From the NCBI GenBank assembly GCA_000818945.1, contig KN805394.1, positions 400,548-464,547 of the forward strand: DNA of 64,000 nucleotides. Reading direction: 5' to 3'. Position 1 is the stretch's first letter; each line of letters begins with the position of its first letter. The notes beneath the pieces are model-generated. The model searched no databases, was not told the origin of the DNA, and saw only the letters and a list, made by a program, of their open reading frames with translations. This document shows positions 42,213 through 51,213 of the stretch, piece after piece. A program made the translations under genes and the position numbers. This DNA comes from Schizochytrium sp. CCTCC M209059 (Eukaryota; Sar; Bigyra; Thraustochytrida; Thraustochytriidae).

Positions 42213-43179
42213 GATAACTTTTTTTTTTACCAAAATGCAACCTTGAAACTTGCGCGGGTGTTTGTTCATCAACCCAAGTGGTCGGGTGTCGAGCGTCGCA
42301 CGGCGAAATGACACCTTTCGTAACCTTTTTGTTATAATCGGTGAAACGACACAGCGCACACGCCCATCCGCTTCCTCTTTCCATTTCTTTCTTTTTTCCC
42401 TCGCTTCCTACCCTGTTAGAGTAGTAAGTATACTGGAGCCGCGGGACTTTCGAACAATGAAAACGGGTTGCGCAGCGTGTAACGGCATGGTGCCGGCGCA
42501 AAGAAACCGAGAGCAGGAGCGCCTTATCGCGACGCGGGCGTGCCCCACGCGGGCAGAGAGAGAGAGAGAGAGAGAACGAGGGACGAGAGCGAGGGACGAG
42601 AGCGCTTTGCCTGCTCGGCAGCAGCGCTGAGCAGACAGAGCAGAGCAGAGCAGAGCAGAGCAGAGCAGAGCAGAGCATAGCAGAGCTAAGCAAAGCAAAG
42701 CACAGGGCGAACGAGGCCGGACGAGCGAGGGAAAGAAGGGAAACGCGGCCCGAGCGGGCGAGCCAGCAAGCACGAAGTCTTCGCACCGAGCCTGAGACGG
42801 TTTCGTTGACGCAGTGCAAGCCTCTTCGCGACGAGGCAGCGAAAGGTGCAGTTCTGCAACGAGGGTTGTCACGGCAAGGCGGACCCGCCAGCCAGCCAGT
42901 CAGGCGAGCGCTTGCGCGCGAGTCAGCGAGCAAGAGCAGAGCAGAGCAGTGCAGAGCAGAGCAGAGCAGAGCAGAGCAGTGCAGAGCAGTGCAGAGCAGA
43001 GCTTGCTTGCTTGCTTGCTTGCTTGCTTGCGTGCTTGCTTGACTTGCTTGCTTGACTTGCTTGTCTGCTCGGCACGCGAAGAAGTCAGAGTCTGCGGCAA
43101 GGCAAGGCAAGGCGAGGCAAGGCAGAGCAAGGTAAAGCAATCCTTCATCGCACAGTGTCAGGCTAGAAAACCAAAGAAG
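42213..43179. repeat. Repeat-rich upstream region of the kinesin gene
   Basis: AGAGC/GCAGA pentamer arrays lie at 42636-42694 and 42934-43002, GCTT units at 43001-43040 and GGCAA-type units near 43096-43135. Frames open in both directions across it are products of stop-free repeats. The same AGAGC unit appears at 16001-16020. Confidence 0.75.
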
Positions 43180-46128
43180 ATGGCGGCCACCAGCGACACC
43201 GAACCCCTTTCCGCGACGAGCTCCTCTGCTTCTGATACAGAACACGACGCCAACGTGAACACGCACGAGACAGACGCTTCGGGTCGTGAGCCCATCAAGA
43301 GCAGTAGCCACAATGTCAATGACACCAAGGAGCAAGAAGACGAAGAAGACATGGTCAAGGTGTACCTGCGCTTGCGTCCTCATGAGGAGCCTGAATCCCC
43401 CGAAGGACCTGCAAAACTCGTATACAGCCGCGCCGACGACGACACGCTCCAGGTCCTCGACGACATGACTGTCGATACGATGGCCCCCGAGGAGAGCCAG
43501 TCATTCAAAAACCGGGAGACTGGAGGCAAATACAAGTTTACGCGCATCTTCAACAAGCCCACCACGCAGGAAGAGCTCTTTGAGGCAACCACACTTCCCC
43601 TCATTGACACCCTTCTTGAGGACGGTAAAGATGGTCTCTTGTTTGCTTACGGTGTAACTAACGCCGGCAAAACGTACACTGTCGAAGGCTCAGAGTCGAA
43701 TCCAGGCATCATTCCCCGCACCATGCAAATCATCTTCGACAAGCTCGAGGCCAAGCGCGCAACCCTCGGATCGGACCCGGAAAATTACGAAGCTCGCGTG
43801 GAAGTCTCATATCTGCAAATCTACAACGAGCAGGTCCACGATCTGCAGGCTGCCAGCAAGGCCTCATATCTTGCCAAGGAACGCCTCAAAATCAAGCTTC
43901 GGGATGAAGGCGTCGAGGTCGTCGGCCTCAAGTCCACTCCAATCGTCTGCAGCAAAGAAGGTATCGAGATTGTGGCTCGGGGAAGAGAAGCGCGCGAAAC
44001 GCACGAAACAGAATGCAACCTTCAGTCAAGTCGCAGCCACTCCGTCTTTGTCATCACCGTGGAGCAAAAGGGCAATGCCGTCAAGGGTTTGCCGGCAAAC
44101 GCTGCTGCCGCAAAACCTGCGCGTCTCTACATTGTCGATCTGGCAGGCTCGGAACGCGGCAAACGAACGAACGCTTCGCGCGCGCGGCAACGCGAGGCCT
44201 CCAACATCAACTGCTCGCTCATGAACCTCATGCGCTGCCTCGATACCCTTCGGCTCAATCAGAAAAACAAAAAACTCAACAAGCGCGAGAAAATGGTGCC
44301 CTTTCGCGAGAGTAAGCTGACCCTTCTCTTTCGCGACTGCTTCGTTGGCTCCAATTGCGGCGGTGTGTCCATGATTGTGAATGCCAGCGCGCGGCCCGAA
44401 GACTATGACGAAACCGCTCACGCACTCAAGTACGGCGCTCTCGTTAAAAATGTCAAGGTGGCTCGTCAAAAGGTGTCCCGCCGCAAATCAGGTGCTCGAT
44501 ACGGATCAAACGGTCGGAAACTCACCCCGGCCGCAAACGCTTCCGCCACACCCAGCGGGTCCAGCAGCTACCACGGCACCAGGACCCCTGCGTCTGCTTT
44601 GCGGTCAGGATACCGTACCAAGCCCGATACACTTATTCCCGAGGACTATTACGACACGGACGAGGAGGGCTTTGCAAACATGCCAATCGAAGACCATCCT
44701 GTCGTCCACGCTCTCATTCACGAGCTGGCTGATGCGCGTCTCAGATGCATCAACATGGAAGCAGAAATTCGTCAAGAAGTCGCACAGGAAATGGCGCAGC
44801 GTCTCGAGGAGATGGAGGCCGTCTTTCGCCGCCGCGTCGACGCTGCAAAGCAAATCAGCGATAACAAGTCCGACATGCTGCTCAAAAATTTGCGCAAGCG
44901 CATGGAAGTGGGCGGCAAAAATCACTTGTACTCTATGGAGGACATTGAGGCGCTCGTTACAAACATCAACGAGTGCGAGGAGGAAATGGAGCGCATGCGC
45001 CAGCTTCACAGTGCCGACACGCAAATCTTGAATCGAGAAATCGACCAGCTCAAGGATTTGCTCAAGTCTCGGGGCAATGGTGCGGATGAACCTGAGAGTG
45101 ATCCATCGTCTGCGGCGGCCGCGGCTTCTGCCGCAGCTGGCGCGCGACGGAAGAGTGTCGAGTCACGACGAAAGTCATTCGAGCGACTCGATCGTATTGT
45201 CGTTGACCAGCTCGACTCCATCACGCGATACAAGGAAGAGCTTGCTGAGGAGCGCGCTCTCCACGAAAAGACGATCAAGCAGCTCGAATCCGCAACGCAG
45301 CTCGCCAAGGACGCTCAAGTTGGCGAAGCCGACGCAGAGCGTCAACTCGTGGCCTTGCGAATCGAAGCCGATCAGCTGCGTGAGAAGCTTCGCGTCGCCT
45401 CCTCGGTCAAGTCAAAATCTGAGGCCGCGGACGGCGCCAGCAATCACCATCCCCAACGTCATGGTAGTGGCATGCTCAAGCACATTGCCACCTCTCAAAT
45501 GCTTCCCAGCCAGTTAAGAACGTCTCGATCGATTCGCCGACCCAAGGCTCTTAGCGTTGATGATGGCAACGAAGTGAGCACGCCTTCATCCAAAGCGAGC
45601 ACGAACAGCGAAAAGCCCGCTTTGCGTAGCTACCTGCCATCCAGCATGCGCACCTACGACACACCACCTGACTTTGATGGAGGCTGGTCGACATCCCCTG
45701 CAGTAAGAGCAGCATCGCAGCAAACGCATCGCAACTCCACAGCAGCCACGGCCGTGGCAGCTGCACGGAGCGCGTCAAATGAGCCCGAACTTCCTGCTCG
45801 CAGTGCTCGCGTGCTGAGCACCGCAAAGGACAGCGCGCAGCGCTCGAATTCCAGTACCGCGGCAAATAGCGGCAGCAGGAGCAATGTACCGCCAGTGCCG
45901 CCGCTTCATAACCAAGAGAACTGCACGGCGAGATACAATGCCACGAGCGGGCGCGACAGTCCCATGGGGAGCGGCAAGAGCACTGGAAGCGCCACCAGTG
46001 GAACCGGAGGCAAGTCTTTCGCGGCGCTTTTCGCGGCTTCAAAGCATCGCGTTGAGGGTGCAGCTTCTGCGTCAGTAGATGGGAGCCGTGGCCTCGTCAA
46101 CAGAATGGTTGGCCGCATGCGGCGTTGA
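43180..46128 (+). CDS. Kinesin motor protein, kinesin-6-like
   Basis: The 982-residue microtubule motor is read from the ATG at 43180 (AAGAAGATGG context). The open frame upstream to 42814 is only repeat. The motor domain is N-terminal, about residues 57-428. The P-loop is GVTNAGKT (158-165), switch I is NLQSSRSH (280-287) and switch II is DLAGSE (320-325). VPFRESKLTLLF and YGALVKNVKV follow. GVTNAGKT instead of the common GQTGSGKT is typical of the kinesin-6 (KIF20/KIF23) branch, which acts at the central spindle in cytokinesis. A coiled-coil-prone region spans about 510-780. The tail is Ser/Thr-rich and ends in basic residues. The subfamily call rests mainly on the P-loop and switch regions. 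Confidence 0.9.
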   Translation: MAATSDTEPLSATSSSASDTEHDANVNTHETDASGREPIKSSSHNVNDTKEQEDEEDMVKVYLRLRPHEEPESPEGPAKLVYSRADDDTLQVLDDMTVDTMAPEESQSFKNRETGGKYKFTRIFNKPTTQEELFEATTLPLIDTLLEDGKDGLLFAYGVTNAGKTYTVEGSESNPGIIPRTMQIIFDKLEAKRATLGSDPENYEARVEVSYLQIYNEQVHDLQAASKASYLAKERLKIKLRDEGVEVVGLKSTPIVCSKEGIEIVARGREARETHETECNLQSSRSHSVFVITVEQKGNAVKGLPANAAAAKPARLYIVDLAGSERGKRTNASRARQREASNINCSLMNLMRCLDTLRLNQKNKKLNKREKMVPFRESKLTLLFRDCFVGSNCGGVSMIVNASARPEDYDETAHALKYGALVKNVKVARQKVSRRKSGARYGSNGRKLTPAANASATPSGSSSYHGTRTPASALRSGYRTKPDTLIPEDYYDTDEEGFANMPIEDHPVVHALIHELADARLRCINMEAEIRQEVAQEMAQRLEEMEAVFRRRVDAAKQISDNKSDMLLKNLRKRMEVGGKNHLYSMEDIEALVTNINECEEEMERMRQLHSADTQILNREIDQLKDLLKSRGNGADEPESDPSSAAAAASAAAGARRKSVESRRKSFERLDRIVVDQLDSITRYKEELAEERALHEKTIKQLESATQLAKDAQVGEADAERQLVALRIEADQLREKLRVASSVKSKSEAADGASNHHPQRHGSGMLKHIATSQMLPSQLRTSRSIRRPKALSVDDGNEVSTPSSKASTNSEKPALRSYLPSSMRTYDTPPDFDGGWSTSPAVRAASQQTHRNSTAATAVAAARSASNEPELPARSARVLSTAKDSAQRSNSSTAANSGSRSNVPPVPPLHNQENCTARYNATSGRDSPMGSGKSTGSATSGTGGKSFAALFAASKHRVEGAASASVDGSRGLVNRMVGRMRR

Positions 46129-46694
46129 CCACAGTCATGAGCACAAGCTGCTCTTCCTTCCAGCTTCCTCCTTTCCAGCCCCCATCCCCACCCAAATCAT
46201 GATGCCTCGAGTGGGCGATCGCAAGCACAACACAAGCAGTTAGAAGTAGATCCGTGTGTGCTTGTGCGCGCAGTGCGAGCATGAACGGGAATGCATGTAT
46301 TCTGAATCCCCTTTTCTCCCACCTTCACTCACACTCGATAGCCTCAAAAATGTAACAAGAATATCACCTTGCGCAGAAAAAAAAAAAGAAGGAATCGAGA
46401 AACTTGTGGTAGTTCGGCCCAAGTTAGTCCAATTTAGTTCGTTGTTGGCGACCAAAAGAAGAAAGCATAATAAAACTGGTATGGCCTCGCTCATTTTAGC
46501 CATGGTCTAATCTCAGTGATCATTTGCAGATCACACAGCGCAACCCCCCCCCCCCCCCCCGGTAAAACCCACAAAAAATAAAAGGTCGTCACTGTCAAGA
46601 AAACATGCGCAAGCGAATCACATACGACGTGGCTTCGTGCTACTCAGTCTTCAACATACATGGCAATTGAGCACACGCACACAGCCAACAGAAA
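46129..46694. other. Intergenic region between convergent kinesin and helicase genes
   Basis: Holds both 3' ends. AATAAA-type words at 46469 and near 46576 could be polyadenylation signals for the kinesin gene. A run of 17 C at 46544-46560 is listed separately. No gene is supported. Confidence 0.6.
46544..46560. repeat. Poly-C tract (C17)
   Basis: Uninterrupted mononucleotide run between convergent genes. The complementary G-run could form quadruplex structures. Length may be inaccurate in the assembly. Confidence 0.9.
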
Positions 46695-49600
46695 CTACAA
46701 ATGCAAAAGGTCCGCGTGCACGTCCGTGACTTCGAGAAAAGATCCCGTACCATGCACATGGTCCAAGAAACGCGCCCAAAGCGGCGACACACGTAGCGTG
46801 CGATCCTGCCCGATGACAATGAGGCAAAACTTGGCACGTGTTACGGCAACGTTGAGACGGCGGGCGTCCTTGACAAAGCCGATGCTCGGCCGCTTCGCCT
46901 TGGACGACGAAGCGTGGCCATACGGTCCGTGTCTCGCCACTTCACTCGAACGAACGCAAGACAAGATGATAACGTCGAACTCGCGTCCCTGGAAACCATC
47001 CACCGTGTTGAGCTGCAAATTGTCGTCGCTGCGGTAATCCTTGAACTTGGACCGGAGGAGCTCGAGCTGCTCACGGTAAGGCGTGATGATGCCAATCCCC
47101 ACATCACCGGTCAGCTCGTCCTTTTTAAGCACAAAGCGCAGCGTCTCGTACAAATTAAGGGCAAGAACTGCTTCGTCCTCGTTACGAAACGAGTCACCCG
47201 AACTTGACTGGCGTGCTCTTGACACATTCAAAAAGGTAAGAGGATTGAACACTGAAAAGCGCGCAATGCCTGGCGTCTCGTAGTCTGGATCGAGCACGTT
47301 TGGACCGTCCTTAAGGCGGCCCGCGTAGAATTCGCGCGAGGGGAACGCCGAGATTTTCGGATGGCAGCGATATTGGGTGTCCAGCAGGTAGCTCGGGTGA
47401 CCTGCCGTCTGAAGACGCTCAAAGAGGCTCTGCTGCAAGTAGTGACTCGCGGCGCGATCAGAGACAACCGTCGCGGGAAGCTGCTTCGGGTCACCCACAA
47501 GAACGCAGTGATCAACGTGGTGCTGCAGAGGTACGAGTACGCTTGGCTCAGTGGCTTGCGCAGCCTCGTCGACAACAACAACCTCAAAGCGAAAGCGAGA
47601 ACGCAGTTCTTGAATCTGTCGCAAGGCGCTCGAACTTAGCGTGACAAAAAAGATTTGCGCTTGTTCCATCACCGATTCCCGTAACTTGGCGCGCATGGAT
47701 GCTGGTGTGGTCGCACTGTTGATGATGCGGCAGCGACTCAGCTCAAGACGGCAAGCCTGCAGTTTTTCACGTGCCGTGTGAAAGAGCTGAGCAAACTTGC
47801 GATAATCGGCCTCCATGCCAGGCAATTGGTCCAAGCGGATCGCCTCGTTGTGTCGCTCCTCGAGGATTTGATCCATCGTGGCCTTTTGTTTGTTGTTCTC
47901 CATCCACACGAGGTGCTTAAGACTTGCCGCTTTGCTCTGGCGAATCTGTTTGGCCAGGGACTCTGCACGATGACGAAACTGCGGGGCATCGTCTAAAATA
48001 GCCTTTTCTCGTAGCTCAAGGGCCTGGATTCTCTCTTTGAGCGGCTGGAGGGGATTAGAGCTCAGCTTGCGAATAAGATCTTCAACCTGTGTGTCGAGAT
48101 AGACAGACGCACTCTCGTGGTTTCCCTGCGTTGGTTTGCCAATGCGCACCATGGCCGGAACATACATTTGCCCAAGTCCATCACGAAACTGTTGCGAGTA
48201 GATTTTCTCTACCATGCCGTCCACGGCCGTGTTGGAAGGCGCCGTAACAAGAATATGCGGCATTTGCTCAAGACGATCCATCTCGGACAAACGACTCGTT
48301 GGTACGCTTTTCACGACCGGCGCAGCAGCGTTCCCAATTTGTTCTTCCTCGAGGTGTGGGCTGAGCAATTGGCTGTCATAATAGCGCTGGAAAACGCTCA
48401 CATGCAGCAGATTGATGATGCCCAAAAGTGTGTGTGTTTTGCCTGTTCCAGGCGGCCCTTGAATCAGGGTGAAACCCTTCGTCTTTGCAGCCGACTTGAT
48501 GATTGCCTTGAACTGACTCGGGTTGTACGTGCTCTCGAGATACTGCAAAAGCGACAGGTCAACCCCGGGAACGGTAACGTTGTCTGCTGGTTCGTCGCCT
48601 GATGCAGTCGCATTTTGCTGCGCTTGCTGCTGTTGCTTTGCAGCCTCGGCTTGCGAGAGCTTACCTTTACCATCAAGCAAAGTTTCGAGCAAAGGGTACT
48701 TGGCACCATTCATGCTGACGACCTGGGCCACGGCGTCATACTCTCGCCACGAAGTGATGCAGTTCGAGGGCCGCCATCCATACACAAAACTTGGCAGCTC
48801 GGCTTTAACCGGAAGTGTGACAGGCACGAGGCACTCGATTTCATAAGACCGCCCCGTTGGATCTTGAGTGTGCGGGGTACGCACAAAACTGACACGACTC
48901 GAACCATGTACTACAGCAAGAGCAGCCGTAGGCGCGAGGTCCCGCGTGCGCACGCCGCGACTGTCGTAGTATTTTCGCGAAGACGACAAAATCAGTACGT
49001 CGCCCTGAGAAAGCTCGCTCGGTGCGACTGTGCGGTGCTTGCGCATACCGTGAGCCTTGAGATAGTCTGCTTCGGCGACACGAGCCAAATCATACCGCGG
49101 CAGGCGCCCGAATTCCTGCTCATGCTGGGAGACCTCACCTTTGGACTTGCAAGTGTACTTGTGAAGCACAAAACGAAGCATGACCGGTTTTAGACGGTCA
49201 GATGTGTTTTCCGTGGAGGGCTCGTTTCGGGTATGAGGAGCGGCCCCCCTTGCTGTGCTTGATGATCTCGATGATGGCCCGCCCGGCTGTTTTTTTTTGG
49301 TGGGCAAAATTCGAGCTGACCATGGGCAGTGACGGTCGGCGATGCGGCCCGTGCGAAGACTTGCGCGAGCCTCCTCAAACGCATCTTCAAGAACGAGAGG
49401 CAGGAAAACCTCAGCGTACTCTTGAGAAGATCGAAATGACAAGGGGACGTCGCGCAGAGAAGAAGGGTTGATGCGAACCATGTCGCTTCCGTAGCCTTGC
49501 ATGTTGGTAGCGTGCGCTGGAGGTGCTGCCTTGACAGTGGACCCAGCAAACCCAACGACAGGCTTCCCGTGCACTTGTCGCCGGTGATGGTCTTGCTGAT

Positions 49601-50588
49601 GACGATTGTGCTTACTATTGGAGTTGCTACTGGCATTGCCGCCTTTCTTTCCAGAAAATTCGCGGTCTTCTTGCGTAAAGTCCCATGTCAGGAAGCTTTC
49701 TAAAAAGACTGGAACTCGTACAGACATCCACCGCGAGTATGAATCGTTCTGCGTTCGGCGAAGCTTGGGTCGTTTAAACGGCCCCCCTCGCTTGGGCTTT
49801 GCGCCATCTTTGGCGCTGCTCTTGCTCGTGGTCCCTGAAGAAGTGGAGGTTGTCGACGCCGAAGAGCTCGGCAACTTTTTCGAACTTTCGGCAGACTCTT
49901 TTGGAGCTGTGTCGCGTCGTCGGATAAACGAGGCAAAGTCCTGATCCGAAAGGCTTCGATCGAGCAGCGGCATCACAGAGGTGGGGCGCTTGCTAACAGG
50001 TCTACTTTTTGACGATGATGACAATGATGAGGTAGGTTTAGCTTGCGCCTTGGTTTTGGCTTGTTCACGCTGCATGCGAAGTTTTTGAGCAACTTCTTCT
50101 TTCTTTTTCGCCGCCACTGACGCAGCCGACGGTGGGAGTTGGGGCATTGCGGTCTTGGCGGCCACACTAGCCGAGACTCCGTTTTTGCTACTTGTCTGTC
50201 CGGGGTCAAACTGCGATGACGGTGTGACGTTGATAGGTGGTCTCGATGAACTTGCAGGAGCTACATTCCACGTATGCGGAAGTGTTCTCTGCAGCTGTTG
50301 TTGCTGCTGCTGCGAAGGTTGCTGCGGCGGAGGTTGATGAAATTGTTGTTGATGATGTTGCTGTCGAGGTGGTTGACTGGGCAGAGGCTGCGACGACGCT
50401 GCCTGCCACGATGGCTTGCTCGGCTCAGGAGGCAATCGAAAGGCGTCCTGCCTCGGTGCAGCCTTTTCTGGGGGCGGCGAGTCCAAGCTACTGACGGTGA
50501 GGTCGATGATATCTGCAAGCGCGGCCGCTGTCCTCGGTCGTTTGGTGTCGTCATGGACGTTGTCCTCGACCTTGCGCTTCGCGTTCAT
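46695..50588 (-). CDS. Sen1/senataxin-like superfamily 1B helicase
   Basis: Sen1-type 5'-3' RNA/DNA helicases act in transcription termination and R-loop removal. The 1297-residue protein starts at the ATG at 50588 in a near-ideal GCCACCATG context. The frame extends further upstream only to a TTG. The N-terminal 400 residues are disordered, Pro/Gln/Ser-rich and Lys/Arg-rich. The helicase core occupies the last 600 residues. Motifs in order are IQGPPGTGKTHTLLG (Walker A, near 711), APSNTAVD, VVVDEAAQATEPSVLVPL (Walker B), LVGDPKQLPATV, LDTQYRCHPKISAFPS, IGIITPYREQLELL, VDGFQGREFDVIILSCVRS and LNVAVTRAK. DEAA with the QYRCHP and GFQGRE blocks places it in the UPF1-like group. Sen1 is favoured over UPF1 because no UPF1 CH domain is visible. 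Confidence 0.9.
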   Translation of the reverse strand: MNAKRKVEDNVHDDTKRPRTAAALADIIDLTVSSLDSPPPEKAAPRQDAFRLPPEPSKPSWQAASSQPLPSQPPRQQHHQQQFHQPPPQQPSQQQQQQLQRTLPHTWNVAPASSSRPPINVTPSSQFDPGQTSSKNGVSASVAAKTAMPQLPPSAASVAAKKKEEVAQKLRMQREQAKTKAQAKPTSSLSSSSKSRPVSKRPTSVMPLLDRSLSDQDFASFIRRRDTAPKESAESSKKLPSSSASTTSTSSGTTSKSSAKDGAKPKRGGPFKRPKLRRTQNDSYSRWMSVRVPVFLESFLTWDFTQEDREFSGKKGGNASSNSNSKHNRHQQDHHRRQVHGKPVVGFAGSTVKAAPPAHATNMQGYGSDMVRINPSSLRDVPLSFRSSQEYAEVFLPLVLEDAFEEARASLRTGRIADRHCPWSARILPTKKKQPGGPSSRSSSTARGAAPHTRNEPSTENTSDRLKPVMLRFVLHKYTCKSKGEVSQHEQEFGRLPRYDLARVAEADYLKAHGMRKHRTVAPSELSQGDVLILSSSRKYYDSRGVRTRDLAPTAALAVVHGSSRVSFVRTPHTQDPTGRSYEIECLVPVTLPVKAELPSFVYGWRPSNCITSWREYDAVAQVVSMNGAKYPLLETLLDGKGKLSQAEAAKQQQQAQQNATASGDEPADNVTVPGVDLSLLQYLESTYNPSQFKAIIKSAAKTKGFTLIQGPPGTGKTHTLLGIINLLHVSVFQRYYDSQLLSPHLEEEQIGNAAAPVVKSVPTSRLSEMDRLEQMPHILVTAPSNTAVDGMVEKIYSQQFRDGLGQMYVPAMVRIGKPTQGNHESASVYLDTQVEDLIRKLSSNPLQPLKERIQALELREKAILDDAPQFRHRAESLAKQIRQSKAASLKHLVWMENNKQKATMDQILEERHNEAIRLDQLPGMEADYRKFAQLFHTAREKLQACRLELSRCRIINSATTPASMRAKLRESVMEQAQIFFVTLSSSALRQIQELRSRFRFEVVVVDEAAQATEPSVLVPLQHHVDHCVLVGDPKQLPATVVSDRAASHYLQQSLFERLQTAGHPSYLLDTQYRCHPKISAFPSREFYAGRLKDGPNVLDPDYETPGIARFSVFNPLTFLNVSRARQSSSGDSFRNEDEAVLALNLYETLRFVLKKDELTGDVGIGIITPYREQLELLRSKFKDYRSDDNLQLNTVDGFQGREFDVIILSCVRSSEVARHGPYGHASSSKAKRPSIGFVKDARRLNVAVTRAKFCLIVIGQDRTLRVSPLWARFLDHVHGTGSFLEVTDVHADLLHL

Positions 50589-51213
50589 GGTGGCAACGCT
50601 TCCGCTTGGACGAGGCGGCGCGACTTTTCGTCGCTGTACCCGCCTCGCCTCTTGCGCTCCACGTGCTGCGCACCGATCTGAGGAGCACGACAAGGAATGA
50701 AAGGATTTGCGGCACAGGCGCGAGAGCCCCTTGAGAGCCTGTAAAAAGAATAGGAAAAAATAAAAAGAAGAAGACGAAGAGGAATGAATCAAGAAGTTCT
50801 AGGCCTGTAGCCTACCGCTTGACGAGGGAAAGGGAGTCATGGAAGAAAATCGGCTTGCCTTGTGATGGAATGAAGCAACTTTTATTGACGAAGCCATCTC
50901 TTGGCGTAGCGTCGCTGCCAGCGAGGTCAAAAGGAAACTCATGATTGCAAGCGCAAGAAAAGGGCAATCCATGATTAATTTGTGGTCTCGTCATCGTCAT
51001 CCTCATCCTCATCCTCATCCAGAAAAGGATCACGCTTCGCTGTTTATTATAGATTCCTGCACCTTTCGCCGCAGAGGTGTCGGTTTCTCACCGAGAGAAA
51101 GGAGGCCTCTGTATTGTTCTTGCCAATTTTTGAAAGTTTTCAAAACATCTTGTATTTTTAGATAATGCACGCTGCTCGAGGCCTTGTGGGATCCGCAGCC
51201 GGTCGTGGACTGT
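50589..51213. other. Intergenic region between two minus-strand genes
   Basis: Contains the helicase 5' flank and the EFHC 3' flank. A CATCCT hexamer array lies at about 50997-51019. No gene is supported. Confidence 0.6.

Noticed and set aside
42814..43179. N-terminal extension of the kinesin by 122 residues
   Set aside because: Repeat-derived sequence. The ATG at 43180 has a better context and precedes normal protein sequence.
42136..43383. Minus-strand frame of 415 residues opposite the VPS39-like and kinesin genes
   Set aside because: It overlaps the ends of two well-supported genes and consists of translated AGAGC and GCTT repeats.
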